Shown here in pieces: positions 15,432 through 26,300 of a stretch of DNA of 55,534 nucleotides. Position numbers and translations under genes: made by a program. Each line of letters starts with the position of its first letter. Within the stretch, counting starts at the first letter, position 1. This DNA is from Zavarzinella formosa DSM 19928 (lineage in GTDB: Bacteria; Planctomycetota; Planctomycetia; Gemmatales; Gemmataceae): the NCBI RefSeq assembly GCF_000255705.1, contig NZ_JH636450.1, positions 1 to 55,534 on the forward strand. Reading direction: 5' to 3'. The notes below the pieces were generated by a model. The model saw only the letters and a program-made list of their open reading frames with translations. It was not told the origin of the DNA and did not search any database.

Positions 15432-18400
15432 ATGGCAACAATGCTCGAATATCGCAACAACGACCCGAAGATCGCCTCCCCGCTGGCCAAACTGCGGGGG
15501 ATCATCCGGCGGTATGTCGTCATCGAAAGCTTGCTGGCCGTCGGCCTGTTTCTGGCCGTCTGGTTCTGGCTGGCCATGCTGTTTGATTTCGGCATCTTCA
15601 AACTGTTCACCTTCGACTGGGCGACGGACGCACCCAAGACGCTCCGCACCATCATGCTCGTCTTGGCGTGTTCGATGTTGCTGGCGGTCGTCGTCTCCAA
15701 GATGCTATTGCGGCTCACGCGGGATTTTTCGCAATCGTCCCTCGCCCTGATTTTGGAAAAACGCTTCCCCGCCATCCTCGGGGACCGGCTCATCACGGCC
15801 GTGCAACTCTCCGATCTGGAAAAGGCCAAATCTTACGGCTACTCGACGCAGATGATCGAAAAGACCATCAACGACGTGCGCGACCGCATGGATCAGGTGC
15901 CGGTCGGGCAGGCGTTCAACTGGAAACGGCTTCAATTGCGCGGGCTGTTGCTCTCGCTGGCCACGCTTGGGTTCTTCCTCGTCAGCGGCGGGGCCGTCTG
16001 CGCCCTGGCCCGGATGTCGCCGGGCGAGTTCATTCCGGAGTTCACAGAGGTTTCGACGATCCTCGTCGAGCGGGATGTGCTGTTGAAGAACACCCCATGG
16101 CCCCGGCGGGCGTACATGGAACTCGTCGATTTTCCGGATGAGGAACTCCGCATCGTTCGCGGGCAGGATGTCAGCCTGCGTGTGGTTGCTTACAAGTGGG
16201 TCATCGCCGACAGCGCCTCCCCGGTTGGCTGGCGGCCGCTGCTGTGGACGGATGTCCCGGCGGTCCTCCCCGGCGAGAACATCATCCCGTTGCCGGGCAG
16301 TGTCGTGGAAACGGTGCGTCAAAAGCTCCCTCGCGGCATCTCGGATGATCCGGCCAAATGGACGGCCGATTATGTCGAGCAAGTTTTTGTGCCGAATGAG
16401 GAAGCCCGAGACGGCCTCTCCGCCAAGTTCGGCATCGGCTCCGAGGTGATGGCGATTCAATCGACCTTCGACAAACTGGCCGAGCGGGCCGCCGACCGGT
16501 CAATGTCCCGGACGTTGAAGAAGCACCGCATTCCGGCCGAAGTGCGGATTCGCGGCTGGGGCCTCGCCACCTCCGTGGAAAAAGGCCTCGGCGCCGAGCC
16601 GAATAATATGTTCGTGGTGACCCTCAACTCCGGCCCCAAGGACATCAAGAACCCCAAGGACATCACGGAGTCGATCCGATTTTACATCGAGGGGGAAAAC
16701 TTCGCCACGCCGTCCAAGCAAATCACGCTGGTGCCCCCGCCGAAGCTCCAGGAACTGTACCGGGACGAATACCAGCCCGCGTATCTGTATCATCGGGCGC
16801 CGTTTGTCGAGGATCAGGAACTCGACAAGGAGCAAAAGCCGTATCGTTCGAATCCGAAATTGCTCAAGGGCATGAAGCAAGTGGTGGCCGGCCAGCCGAT
16901 CTCCCTCACCGGGGACAAATCGCGGTTCGACATCCCGATGGGAACCGATTTCGTCCTCCGGGGCAAGTCGGACAAGCCGCTCGTCGAAGTGCAACTGTTG
17001 CCGACCGGCGCCGGACCCGGCGGGGGAGCGGCGACGACCGCCACCATCGAGAAGCCACTGTTGTTGCCGGTGATCGACGGCCACGGGTTCGAGGTGGCGT
17101 TCAAGGCCGAAAACCACACGGCCATCACTGTGCAGACCGATTTCGACATCTTCCTGCGGGACACGGACAACGTCACCTCGATCCGCCACGTGCAGGTCGT
17201 CGTGAAAGACGACCGCCCGCCGGAAGTCAACGTGGAAGTGGCCATCATCCGCAAGGTCGACGGCGTCTACATGTGCACGCCGCAAGCACTGATCCCGTTC
17301 ACGCCCGGCAGCGGGGCCACCCCCGGCAGCACGATCACGGACGACAACGGACTGAACCGCGTGGATTACGTTTTCAGCTATTACGAAATCGAACCCGCCG
17401 CCATCACCGGGAAACGAGCCGAGTTCGCCGCCTGGTATTGGGGCAACATTCCGGTGTTCCCGAACATCGGGGCCGCCCTCAACCGCGCGGTCGTGCACGG
17501 GATGAACTACGACAAGATCAAGTCGGACAAGGCGGTGGTTGACACGTTCACCCCGCTGAAGGCATTCGTGAACGATTACACCAACCGCATGGAAACGCTC
17601 GACCAGATCAAGGCGAACCTTTCCAAGCCCCGCCCGGCGGCCGCCGACCAGCGGGTCATCAATCGCATTGATTACCGGGCTTCCGAAAGCGAGCCGAAAT
17701 ACGCAGACGAGGACAAGGACGAGCCGAAATACAGCTTTGACCTTCGACGAACCGTGCCCGGCCTTCGCCGCGAAAGCGAAAACGACGTGCAGCGGAACTA
17801 CCTGCTGACGCTCAACGTGGTGGCTGTGGACACGAACGTGGACGCCGCCAAGCCGGGAACCTCCCAGAACAAGGAAACGCTGGTGTTCCGGCTTGTCTCC
17901 GACGCGGAACTGCTTTCCCGCATCGCGATGGACGAAGCCAAGTTGGCCGACGAATTGGAAGATGTCATCAAGAAGCTGACGGACATGGACAACAAGTTCC
18001 GCTCGTTCACAGCCCGCGTGCCGTCGCTGCAAACGCCCGACCATTTCGTCTCGGAGCAAACCGCCACGAACGACATGGGCGAGCAACTGACCGCCGCGAA
18101 GAACAAGACCAGCGAAGTGAACGCCAAGTACAACAGCATCCTGCTGGAATACAAGACGAACCGGATGGAGAAGAACCTCATCACGGCCACGAAGACCAAG
18201 ATCGTGGACAAGCTCGGCGAAGTGCTGGACCGCGAGTTCCCGGAGGCCGAAAAGAGCTACGGTTCAATTCAGGGTTTTGTGGCCCAGAACCGCCAGCCGG
18301 AGGCCGCCGAAGTTTTTGCCACTCAGCAAAAAATCACCGTCTTGCTGGAAAAATTGCGTGACATTCGCGGCGGCATCGGCCAGGGCCTGGACTTCAAAAA

Positions 18401-18779
18401 GGTCATCACCGACGCCGAGGCGTTGTTGAAGATGCTCCGCCTCAACAAGTCGTACATCGAAAACTGGCTCAAGAATGAAACCGTCCTGATCGAAGCCATC
18501 AACCTGCGGGTTCCGAGCGCCCCGGTTTCCGTGGCTCCCGGCCAGAAGGTGGTCGTCCGCATCCCGATGTCGATCGGCCCGGCCTATAGCGAAAACTATG
18601 TGGTGAAGTTTGAGCCGTCGCCGGGAAGCAACCTGAAGGTTCCTGAGAAGATCACCCTCAAGGAAGGCGACCGCGAGTTGACGCTGGAAGTGACCGCCGG
18701 AACCAACACCGGCCTCTTCGCCGTCCGCATCATCCCGGACGCCGGCCCGGTGAAGGATCTGCGGGTGTTGGTGAAGTAA
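15432..18779 (+). CDS. Large membrane-anchored protein with long coiled region, Bat-like cluster
   Basis: This 1115-residue protein has three N-terminal membrane helices: ESLLAVGLFLAVWFWLAML, TIMLVLACSMLLAVVV, and LLLSLATLGFFLVSGGAVCA. The last two flank a cytoplasmic FSQSSLALILEKRFPAILGD region. A very long extracytoplasmic part follows, with Ig-like beta segments, a helical stretch around residues 810-1010 rich in K/E/D (DELEDVIKKLTDMDNKFRSF), and a C-terminal beta domain. The overall plan resembles the DUF4175-type large membrane proteins found at the end of such clusters. I cannot assign an activity. The ATG at 15432 was preferred over a TTG at 15423. A terminator hairpin follows at 18852. 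Confidence 0.78.
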   Translation: MATMLEYRNNDPKIASPLAKLRGIIRRYVVIESLLAVGLFLAVWFWLAMLFDFGIFKLFTFDWATDAPKTLRTIMLVLACSMLLAVVVSKMLLRLTRDFSQSSLALILEKRFPAILGDRLITAVQLSDLEKAKSYGYSTQMIEKTINDVRDRMDQVPVGQAFNWKRLQLRGLLLSLATLGFFLVSGGAVCALARMSPGEFIPEFTEVSTILVERDVLLKNTPWPRRAYMELVDFPDEELRIVRGQDVSLRVVAYKWVIADSASPVGWRPLLWTDVPAVLPGENIIPLPGSVVETVRQKLPRGISDDPAKWTADYVEQVFVPNEEARDGLSAKFGIGSEVMAIQSTFDKLAERAADRSMSRTLKKHRIPAEVRIRGWGLATSVEKGLGAEPNNMFVVTLNSGPKDIKNPKDITESIRFYIEGENFATPSKQITLVPPPKLQELYRDEYQPAYLYHRAPFVEDQELDKEQKPYRSNPKLLKGMKQVVAGQPISLTGDKSRFDIPMGTDFVLRGKSDKPLVEVQLLPTGAGPGGGAATTATIEKPLLLPVIDGHGFEVAFKAENHTAITVQTDFDIFLRDTDNVTSIRHVQVVVKDDRPPEVNVEVAIIRKVDGVYMCTPQALIPFTPGSGATPGSTITDDNGLNRVDYVFSYYEIEPAAITGKRAEFAAWYWGNIPVFPNIGAALNRAVVHGMNYDKIKSDKAVVDTFTPLKAFVNDYTNRMETLDQIKANLSKPRPAAADQRVINRIDYRASESEPKYADEDKDEPKYSFDLRRTVPGLRRESENDVQRNYLLTLNVVAVDTNVDAAKPGTSQNKETLVFRLVSDAELLSRIAMDEAKLADELEDVIKKLTDMDNKFRSFTARVPSLQTPDHFVSEQTATNDMGEQLTAAKNKTSEVNAKYNSILLEYKTNRMEKNLITATKTKIVDKLGEVLDREFPEAEKSYGSIQGFVAQNRQPEAAEVFATQQKITVLLEKLRDIRGGIGQGLDFKKVITDAEALLKMLRLNKSYIENWLKNETVLIEAINLRVPSAPVSVAPGQKVVVRIPMSIGPAYSENYVVKFEPSPGSNLKVPEKITLKEGDRELTLEVTAGTNTGLFAVRIIPDAGPVKDLRVLVK

Positions 18780-18851
18780 GGGCGGCGTCAACTCCCCAAG
18801 ACCCTCGTCGCGTCGGCGGCGGGGAGGGCACGTTTCACCAAAGGGATTTCT

Positions 18852-18900
18852 GAAGACAACCGCTCGTTGAAAATCATTCAACGAGCGGCTGTCTTCTTTT
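18852..18900. terminator. Terminator hairpin between convergent genes
   Basis: GAAGACAACCGCTCGTTGAA (18852-18871) pairs with TTCAACGAGCGGCTGTCTTC (18877-18896) with one mismatch and a 5-base loop, then TTTTCTTTG. It lies between the end of the plus-strand Bat-like cluster and the end of the minus-strand gene at 18927 and can serve both. Confidence 0.8.
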
Positions 18901-18926
18901 CTTTGCGACACTTTGTGTTGTGATGA

Positions 18927-20123
18927 TTATTTTTCCCTCGGATCATTTTCCGCCTCCAGAGTCGCCCGGAGGCGGGTGGCGATCCATTCCCAATCTTCCG
19001 GGGTGGGTCTTCGTTCGTTCTGGCAAAGCCATTCCCGGCCGTCGACGGCTTGAATCTGAAGGCCGCCGAGAATCTGTGTCGTGTCGCCGCTTTCGTTGGT
19101 GATGGTGGAGACGAGGCGGGTCGCCCTGACCGACGCCACTTCGGATCGCGCCCATCGGATGATCTCCCGCCCGTCTGGCCGACGGATGGCGAGGTCTTCC
19201 TTGTTGACAATGATCTCGATCCGGCCGCGACCGCCGGGGCGGTTCCGAACATATCGAATCGCGTCGCTTAACGCCCATATCGGCCGGATCAGCTGCCAGC
19301 CGACGACGGCCAGCGGAAGACCAAAGAGCATTCCGAGGCTCCCCTTCACCAGCGCCTCGGCAAAACGGATCAGCAGGTTTGGATGCGACGGCGGCCCGAA
19401 GACAAACGGGCCAATTCCCACGATGAACTGATGTCCGCGGCCCGTCAGATGCAGGACCATTCCACACACTGAAGCCGCGACCAAAACGACCCCCATGAAG
19501 AGCAGCAGACCGCCGGGAATGGATTGCGGGCCGCGGTTCCAAGCATCGGGATTTGGCGGACTCACCAGTTTCCATGTCGTGCGGACGGGGAAGACCAGGC
19601 CGTTGGCCTCCTCTCGGGCATTGACCCGGCTAAGGCATGGCTGCCCGGTTCGCTCCCCCGTGAAGCCGACGCGCTCCTCGACGACCGAAACCGCGTTCCC
19701 GCCGACGCCCATCCGCCCGGCCAGCGAGTTGGCGGCCCGCATCAGGCAATCACGCGAGACCGTCCATTTCAAGATGAGCGGCTTGCCTTGGTCGCCGCAG
19801 ATCACCAGCATCGAATCGGAATTGTCGCCGGATCGCACGACAATTCTCCGCACCCAATCCGCCGGGCGAGAGCGCGCCCACAACCACCACGGTCCCGCCC
19901 GGCAGGCGACGCCGATCCGGCCGCGAGCCAGGGTGAGGCCGGGACGACAGACAAACAACATTGCAAGCAACATCCACGGGATGGCATACCATTCCGGATT
20001 CTCGGAAACGAGGGCGAACACGCCGGACAAGACAAGACCCGACAAAGACATGATGGAAAAGGATTCCGAATATCTCAGCCCGCCGTCGGGAAGTTCGGCG
20101 GGGTCGGCAAGGTAGTGGCTCAT
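18927..20123 (-). CDS. Multi-span membrane protein, function unknown
   Basis: This 398-residue protein has four or more hydrophobic segments: SIMSLSGLVLSGVFALV, WYAIPWMLLAMLFVC, GGLLLFMGVVLVAASVCGMV, and GMLFGLPLAVVGWQLI. A C-terminal soluble region (IEIIVNKEDLAIRRPDGREI ... QIQAVDGREWLCQNERR) is plausibly a PH-like beta domain of the kind that follows membrane spans in DUF304/YdbT-type proteins, but this is inference. Its start (20123) lies about 300 bases from the divergent pseudopilin gene at 20421. The end lies next to the terminator at 18852-18900. No family assignment can be made safely. Confidence 0.65.
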   Translation of the reverse strand: MSHYLADPAELPDGGLRYSESFSIMSLSGLVLSGVFALVSENPEWYAIPWMLLAMLFVCRPGLTLARGRIGVACRAGPWWLWARSRPADWVRRIVVRSGDNSDSMLVICGDQGKPLILKWTVSRDCLMRAANSLAGRMGVGGNAVSVVEERVGFTGERTGQPCLSRVNAREEANGLVFPVRTTWKLVSPPNPDAWNRGPQSIPGGLLLFMGVVLVAASVCGMVLHLTGRGHQFIVGIGPFVFGPPSHPNLLIRFAEALVKGSLGMLFGLPLAVVGWQLIRPIWALSDAIRYVRNRPGGRGRIEIIVNKEDLAIRRPDGREIIRWARSEVASVRATRLVSTITNESGDTTQILGGLQIQAVDGREWLCQNERRPTPEDWEWIATRLRATLEAENDPREK

Positions 20124-20420
20124 CGGCGAAGTCCTTCAGAGAAGCCGATTTAATCATACCCGCAGCCCGGCGGCGGACGCCAGTGTCGGATGATTGAAAA
20201 CGCAATCCCGGAAACATTTGCCATTTTTCTCTCGCGTCGGCGTGCTAAAGATATCAGGATTCGCACGTCGGAGTGATTCCCCAATCAAAGGGCAACAACC
20301 AACCTCAACCCGACCAGTCATCTCCTTCGCCAACATCTCTTGCTTCCTTCACACAATCACCATCCCAATGATGGGAGAATCATCTCCTTCTTGGTTCGCC
20401 CGTAATGAAGGAACAGCCCG
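20124..20420. other. Divergent intergenic region, no further gene seen
   Basis: This 297-base gap lies between a minus-strand membrane protein and the plus-strand pseudopilin gene. It is less GC-rich than its surroundings. A GAAGGA ribosome-binding site lies at 20407-20412, before the ATG at 20421. Promoters for both directions should lie here, but none stands out. Confidence 0.5.
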
Positions 20421-21392
20421 ATGATTCGACGAGTCGCTTTTACATTGATCGAGTTGCTGGTGGTGATCGCCATCATTGCCATCCTCATCGGGCTGTTGCT
20501 CCCGGCGGTGCAGAAAGTCCGGGAGGCGGCCAACCGGATCAAGTGCCAGAACAATTTGAAGCAATGGGGGCTGGCGCTGCACAATTTTGAATCGACCAAT
20601 TCCTGTTTCCCCACGCAGGGAGATGTGCCCGTCGCGCAAGTGGGCGATCCGTGGTCGGCGCAGACGCGGTTGCTGCCGTACATCGAACGCGGGGATCTTG
20701 GCAAACTGATCGACTATTCGCAATCGAGCGACGGGCAGGCGATGGCCGTCAACCGGGTGGCCTTGTTGATTTGCCCTTCCGAAGTCAACGACCATCCCCA
20801 GGCGACCGCCGGTTCCCCCTATCCGCTGAACTATCTCATCAACATGGGGACATGGTTCGTTTACGATCCCTCCACCGGCGCCACCGGGGACGGCGCCTTC
20901 GGCATGAACCGCCAGACGAAGTTTGCGGACATCACGGACGGGACCAGCAATACCCTCGGCTTGTCCGAAGGAAAGACCTTCACCGTGATCGTCCGCGACG
21001 GCGGCGTCCCGGCCACGGCCGGCGTCGCCATCCCGGCCACCCCGGCCGACGCGATTGCCTATGGCGGCACTTTCAAGGTGGATGGCGGGCACGTTGAATG
21101 GATCGACGCCCGCAGCATTCAATCGGGATTCACGACGACCTTCCCGCCGAACACCAAAATCCCGTATGTCTCCGGCGGCATCACCTACGACGTGGACTTC
21201 ACCAGCCGCCGCGAGGGCAAAACGGCCAACGTGCCGACCTATACCGTCGCCCCGGCCCGCAGCTTCCACACCGGCGGCGTGAACACCGCGTTGATGGACG
21301 GCTCCGTGCGATTCACACGGAACACCATTCTTCAAGCCACTTGGCGCGCCCTCGGCACGCGGGCCGGCGGCGAGACATTTAACGATTTTTGA
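20421..21392 (+). CDS. DUF1559 prepilin-type pseudopilin
   Basis: This 323-residue protein carries a type IV prepilin signal: IRRVA-FTLIELLVVIAI, with the cleavage point before F7 and glutamate at +5 (E11). The DUF1559 body (GLLLPAVQKVREAANRIKCQ) follows, and near the C-terminus lies the family's H-x9-D-G motif (HTGGVNTALMDGSVRF). DUF1559 proteins are greatly expanded in planctomycetes and are thought to be surface or secretion-system pseudopilins with diverse beta domains. It stands alone here, 25 kb from the gspG-K cluster at 46906-51013. Confidence 0.93.
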   Translation: MIRRVAFTLIELLVVIAIIAILIGLLLPAVQKVREAANRIKCQNNLKQWGLALHNFESTNSCFPTQGDVPVAQVGDPWSAQTRLLPYIERGDLGKLIDYSQSSDGQAMAVNRVALLICPSEVNDHPQATAGSPYPLNYLINMGTWFVYDPSTGATGDGAFGMNRQTKFADITDGTSNTLGLSEGKTFTVIVRDGGVPATAGVAIPATPADAIAYGGTFKVDGGHVEWIDARSIQSGFTTTFPPNTKIPYVSGGITYDVDFTSRREGKTANVPTYTVAPARSFHTGGVNTALMDGSVRFTRNTILQATWRALGTRAGGETFNDF

Positions 21393-21559
21393 TTTGGGGA
21401 AATGATCGGCCGGGGGCGAAAAGATTGCCTCGGCGAAATCAAAACCGCCTTACGATCTTGGAATAATTTCACAAGCTCAACGGGGCGAAAACAGGCCCAT
21501 CGGCCATGCCAGAAAGATTGGCGATGGTTGCGTGGCCCGGTTCGCCAAGATCATCACGT

Positions 21560-22081
21560 TCACCACGAATAGTTTTGCCGCATCCAGTCAATCTGGGCGG
21601 TGTGGTGTTTGCCGTGCCAGGCGTAGATGTGCAACCCTTCGGCCAGCGTGTAGGTTTTGTTTGGTTCCGGGTGATAGAAGGTCGTTTGGAAATCACTGTC
21701 GGTCATCGCCCGGAGCAACACGACCCAGCGGGCGTGCAGGGCCTCGATCAGGGCGATGGACAGTTCCGGGTCGGTGTCCGCGTCGGCCGTCAGCGACCAT
21801 TCCCATTGCTTGTAGGGCTTGATCGTCGGGTTCTCCTCGGTGAGCGCGAACTTGAACCGGGCGAAGGCGTTCATGTGGCTGTCGGCCAGATGGCTGATGA
21901 TCCGTTTGGAATCCCAGTTGACGTACTTCGTGGCAAGTTGCTCGGCCGACAATCCGGCGATGGCCTTCCGCAGGTTGGCGGCCAGGGAGGCGATGTCATC
22001 AATCATCGCTTCACGTTCGGCGACTGTCGGCGTGGTGAACGATCCTCGCTCACCGGCGGGATACTTCGGGGGAGTCGTCAT
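21560..22081 (-). CDS. DinB/YfiT-like metal-dependent protein
   Basis: This is a 173-residue four-helix DinB-superfamily protein. The probable metal-binding histidines are H64 (RIISHLADSHMNAF) and the H156/H160 pair (AWHGKHHTAQI), matching the YfiT/bacillithiol-transferase-like branch. Members are metal-dependent thiol transferases or hydrolases; the substrate is unknown. It is the last of a minus-strand set with the YfcE-like and SGNH genes, 78 bases after the YfcE stop. Confidence 0.88.
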   Translation of the reverse strand: MTTPPKYPAGERGSFTTPTVAEREAMIDDIASLAANLRKAIAGLSAEQLATKYVNWDSKRIISHLADSHMNAFARFKFALTEENPTIKPYKQWEWSLTADADTDPELSIALIEALHARWVVLLRAMTDSDFQTTFYHPEPNKTYTLAEGLHIYAWHGKHHTAQIDWMRQNYSW

Positions 22082-22159
22082 GGGGTAAACTCTAAGCTGG
22101 GAACTTGGAACGTAAGTCTGATGTGATTTGTATTCCCAAGTGTTGGAAGAGAAAACCCG

Positions 22160-22645
22160 TCACTCCACATTGAGAAAGCGAAGCTCCCCCTCGGGCAAAT
22201 CCAGCACGGCCACGGTGAACTCATCGGCCCGGAACAACGCGCCGGGATTGATCCGGCGAATCGGGCCATTCATGCGATCATGTTTGTCGTGGGAATGCCC
22301 GGTCAACAGATAGTCCGGCCTGTCTGCGATGACCCGGCGAACATCGACGGTCATGTGTCCGTGGGCGACGCCCACCCGTTTGCCCTCAAGTTCGACGATG
22401 CCGCCCCACTCCAGACACACCGAACCGGTTTGCGCGGCCGCCGCGCGGAGTTCCGGCGCCTGATCGGCATCGTGATTGCCGAAGACGAAGTAAAACGGCC
22501 GAACGGCGCAGACGGCCACGATGTCCGGGCTGGTCAGGTCGCCGCAATGAATGAGAATGTCCGCGCCCTCGGCAAGCAGGATTTCGACGGCCCGCCGGGT
22601 GCGTGAAAGATGGTCATGAGTGTCGGAGAGAATGCCAATCCGCAT
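22160..22645 (-). CDS. YfcE/MJ0936-type metallophosphoesterase
   Basis: This 161-residue protein shows the full calcineurin-like motif set: D8-x-H10 (SDTHD), G35-D36 (CGDL), G-N57-H58-D59, H95-x-H97 (AHGHM), and G-H117-x-H119 (TGHSH). Family members are cytoplasmic phosphodiesterases with two metal ions that act on small model substrates; the physiological substrate is unknown. The size is typical. It lies 25 bases downstream of the SGNH hydrolase gene on the same strand. Confidence 0.93.
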   Translation of the reverse strand: MRIGILSDTHDHLSRTRRAVEILLAEGADILIHCGDLTSPDIVAVCAVRPFYFVFGNHDADQAPELRAAAAQTGSVCLEWGGIVELEGKRVGVAHGHMTVDVRRVIADRPDYLLTGHSHDKHDRMNGPIRRINPGALFRADEFTVAVLDLPEGELRFLNVE

Positions 22646-22670
22646 GGATCATGACCATCAAGAAATGCCT

Positions 22671-23366
22671 TTACTTCAACAACGAAGCGATTGTCTCGGC
22701 CACCTGTTTGCCGAGGGCTTCGCTCCCTTTGGCATTCAGATGGACGCCGTCCTTGGTGAACAATTCCGGCTTGTCGATCACCACGCCGAACAGGTCATTC
22801 ACCGGGATTTTCTCGGCGGCGCCTAACTCGGCCACGGCTTTGTTGCGGACCCGCACGCGGTCAGTCTTCTCGGCGAGGATATCCCCCTTGTCCGTCCGCA
22901 CCGGGGTGGTGCTGGCGAGGACAAGTTTCGCCTTTGGCGCCCCTTGCCGCAGCACGTCCAGCATCTGGGGCAACGCTCTGGCATATTCGCCCTCCGAGTA
23001 ACCCCAGCCGTGCATGCCATTGTTGAAATGGATCACGTCGAAGGTCGCCTGCCCCAGCACGAGTTTTACCTCGGCCACCAAGCCCGGATCGCCGAGGCTC
23101 TTGGAGGTCGCCAGCCGGCAGACGACCGCCTTCCCCTTGAGCCGGTCTTCCACGTCCTTGTAATAGGCGCGGGTGATGGAATCCCCGATCAACAACACCT
23201 TCGGAATATCCTTGGTGTTGTTGCCGGGAACCCACACATCCAGCCATTCAATGGACTCACGGATGACGCGAGACGACTCCGGTTCGGCCGCCGTCGCCGG
23301 GCTGGCGGCGAAAATCGCCGCCAGCAACAATACAGATCGAAACATCGAGTTGTTCATGATGCTCAT
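22671..23366 (-). CDS. Secreted SGNH/GDSL hydrolase, translationally coupled to the giant protein gene
   Basis: This 231-residue exported esterase-type hydrolase has a signal peptide (about 1-27, ending PATAAEP). Block I is G61-D-S63-I (nucleophile serine), block III is FNNGMHG (N116/N117), and block V is D206-G-V-H209. SGNH enzymes remove acyl or acetyl groups from sugars, lipids or cell-wall polymers. Its ATG (23366-23364) overlaps the TGA of the giant repeat-protein gene (23368-23366) in a TGATG arrangement, so translation is probably coupled. A role in modifying that surface protein or its glycans is inference. Confidence 0.9.
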   Translation of the reverse strand: MSIMNNSMFRSVLLLAAIFAASPATAAEPESSRVIRESIEWLDVWVPGNNTKDIPKVLLIGDSITRAYYKDVEDRLKGKAVVCRLATSKSLGDPGLVAEVKLVLGQATFDVIHFNNGMHGWGYSEGEYARALPQMLDVLRQGAPKAKLVLASTTPVRTDKGDILAEKTDRVRVRNKAVAELGAAEKIPVNDLFGVVIDKPELFTKDGVHLNAKGSEALGKQVAETIASLLK

Positions 23367-26300
23367 CAGATAGAAGGACGTTTGGCGAACTTGCTGCCAT
23401 CAATTGCCAATTGGTCGTTGACAATGGTCACCCCGCCAACCGAGACGGTGCCGGCCGCCGCCGCGCCGGACTTGTAAGTGACACCATCTTCTTCCGTCAG
23501 CGGGTTGAGGGTGGCGGCGACACTGGCCACCGTCACCGTGCCGATGTTCGCGGCCGCCACATAACTGTCGCGGAAGCCGGAACCATCCCGGCGATCTTCC
23601 GGCGACGGGCTGGCTCCGAAGAACGGAGCCGTCAGGCTCAGGCTGCCAAGGGAGCGATCCGTCAGGCCGAAGGTCGCTCCATTGGCCACGGCATTCCCCT
23701 TCTGGAAGCGGGCGCCAACCTGGATCGTGCTGTTCTGGAGCCGGGCGGCGGTGAAGGAGGTCAGGTTTCCGTCCGTGATGTCGAAGATCGTGCCGCCCGA
23801 CACCGTGCCGAGGGCCGAGAACGTTCCGAGGCCGACTCCGGCTGTGTTCCCGAAGACATTCACATACGCCGCAATCACCCCGCCACCGAGGCTTGATCCC
23901 GGTTCTTGGTTGCCGATCACATTGAACGAGCCGAGTTGCCGGGCAAGAATGACGAACCCGGCCACATCCCCGGCCTTGATGGTTCCAATCGACTTGTTGG
24001 CCGCATATCCGGCCGCGATGAGGCCGCTGGCGAGCGATTCGTCCACCGTCAGCGAACCCAAGCCGGCGGGGGCGATCACAGCGACATTCCCGGCGAAACT
24101 ACCGTCCGTTGTGATGGATGTGATTCCGGTCGCCGTTGCGGCCGTGTCGCGGGCGACAAATTCGGAAACGGAGATCGATCCTCGGGAGTTCGAGAGATAA
24201 TCGGCCGACGATTTCACCGTTCCGATTGACGCGGCGGCCACAAAGATGTTGCTCAAATCGAACCCGGTGATCGAGCCGACCTTGCCGTAGCCGGGCTTCA
24301 CCGTGGCCAGGGCGAGCGGAAGATCATCGGCGGTCACAAAGAGCGTATTCACTTGCCCCTTGGCGGTGATCGAAGTCACCCCGAACGGGGCATCCACGGT
24401 CACCGTGCTGATGCTGGAATCCGTCGTGATGGCGCCGACACCAACGCCGGACGCCACGCCGGTTCCCTTGAGGAGCAGTTCCGAAGCGTTGAACACACCG
24501 GCGATGCGGGAGGTGGCTCCGCTTTCCGGTGTCAGGTATCCGGTGGTCTTGATCGCCCCGACGCTTTCGCCGACCAGGGTGATCCCGGAGGAGATAGAGC
24601 CGGCGGTGATGCTTCCCACGCGGCCGACCACGTCCGTGCCGGGCACGGGCGAATCCGTGGTGATGACGCCGCTCAAATCACGGCCGGCGGTGATGCTGGT
24701 GATGCCGTTGGGCGCCGTCAGCGTGCCCGAGATGTTGGCGGCCGCCTTGACCGCCCCGATCCCGGCCACTGTTCCCGTCTCGCGGTAAGTGTTGAGGGTG
24801 AAGTTGCTGAAATTGCCAAGCTGGGGCGCGGTGCTTGCGAGCGTCTGGGCGACTCCCTTGGCGGTGACATTCCCGATGGATTCGACGAAGGCAAAGTTGT
24901 CGCTGGTCGATTCTCCGACCGTGAAGGAACCGACCCGGCCGGCCGTCGAATCCGACAGTTTGAACGTGTTGTTGGAAGACCGATACGGAACCGTGATCGA
25001 TCCGAGATTGCCGCCGAGCAAGTTAAAGGTGTTGGAGGCGAGATTCCGGCCGGCGGTGATCGTCCCGATGGCGTTCTTGGCGGCCGTGCCGTCGTTCCCT
25101 TGCAGGTTGAAGGTGTTGCCCACGGAAACGCCAATGTCTCCGAATTGTTGGGCCGCCGCATTGACGACGCCGGTGATGGAGCCGACCCGTTTGGCGGTCA
25201 CGGACAAGCCTTCGATGGTACCCCCGGCCAGCGCGGTGATCCCGCCCGTCGTGGGATAGGTGAAGGTGGTGATGACACCGCTGAGCGTTTTGGTCGCCTT
25301 GATCGTCCCGATGTTGCCGTTCCAGGCGATCAGTTTGTTCGATCCCATCGTGTAATTGCCGGCGACGGTGATGGTCCCGACAGCGGTTCCGGCCAGATTG
25401 CCGGTGGTGAGAATATTGGCCGAGAGGTTGCCGTTCGCCCCGTTGACGAAGTCAGCCGGGTTGGTCTTCGTGGTGATCGAACCAATCGAACCGGCCCGGA
25501 CGCTGCTGCCAGTCGAGGTAAAGTCCGTGGTCAGCAGGGCCTTGATGTTGCCCGTCGCGGTGATGGCCACGGCGGTTTCACCGGCGGCCGACCGGCCGAT
25601 GTCCAGCGAAGTCGTGATGTTGCGGACACCATCCGGGTTGCGGACGCCCGCTCCGGCAGTTACGGTCGTCAAACTGCGGCCAAGGGTCCACCCGCTGGTG
25701 ATCCGGGCCTTGATCGTGCCGATGTCGCCGAGCACGTCCCAAAGGCCGGAAAGGGTGCCGGCCACCGTCACCGAGGCCACGTTGGTTCCGACGGTCGGCG
25801 TCCGGGTGGTCAGGCTGGCCTTCAAATCACCGGCGGTCGAACCTTGGACGGTCGATCCGGTGGTCTTGATGGTCCCGAATTTCTCCGCGATGAGGCTGGT
25901 GGTGGTAAGGCTCGACTGAACATCCTCGGCGGTGAAGGTGGTCAGCACCCCGCCGATGTCGATGGTACTGTTGTCCACCAGTTTGGCCGTGAAAATCGTC
26001 CCGGCCGTCAACGCGGTCCGGCCGGTGTCCGTGGTGATTGTGCTGCCAGTGATGTTCCGCAGGGTGGCGGCCGTCAGCGTGCTTTGCGTGGTGATGGTTC
26101 CGTTGACCAAATTGGCCAGCGGGGCGGTGATGGTGACCGCTCCGACGCCGGAGACGGAGATGGAGTGGATGAGAACCGTTCCGGTTCCGTTGGTTCCGGC
26201 GACGGTCGGAGTGATCGTCAGCGTGGAGGCGGCCGTGTTGGTCCGCACCACGATGTCCAGTCCCAAGTCGTTGCCGGAGGAATCGAGCTTTTCCGTCACC

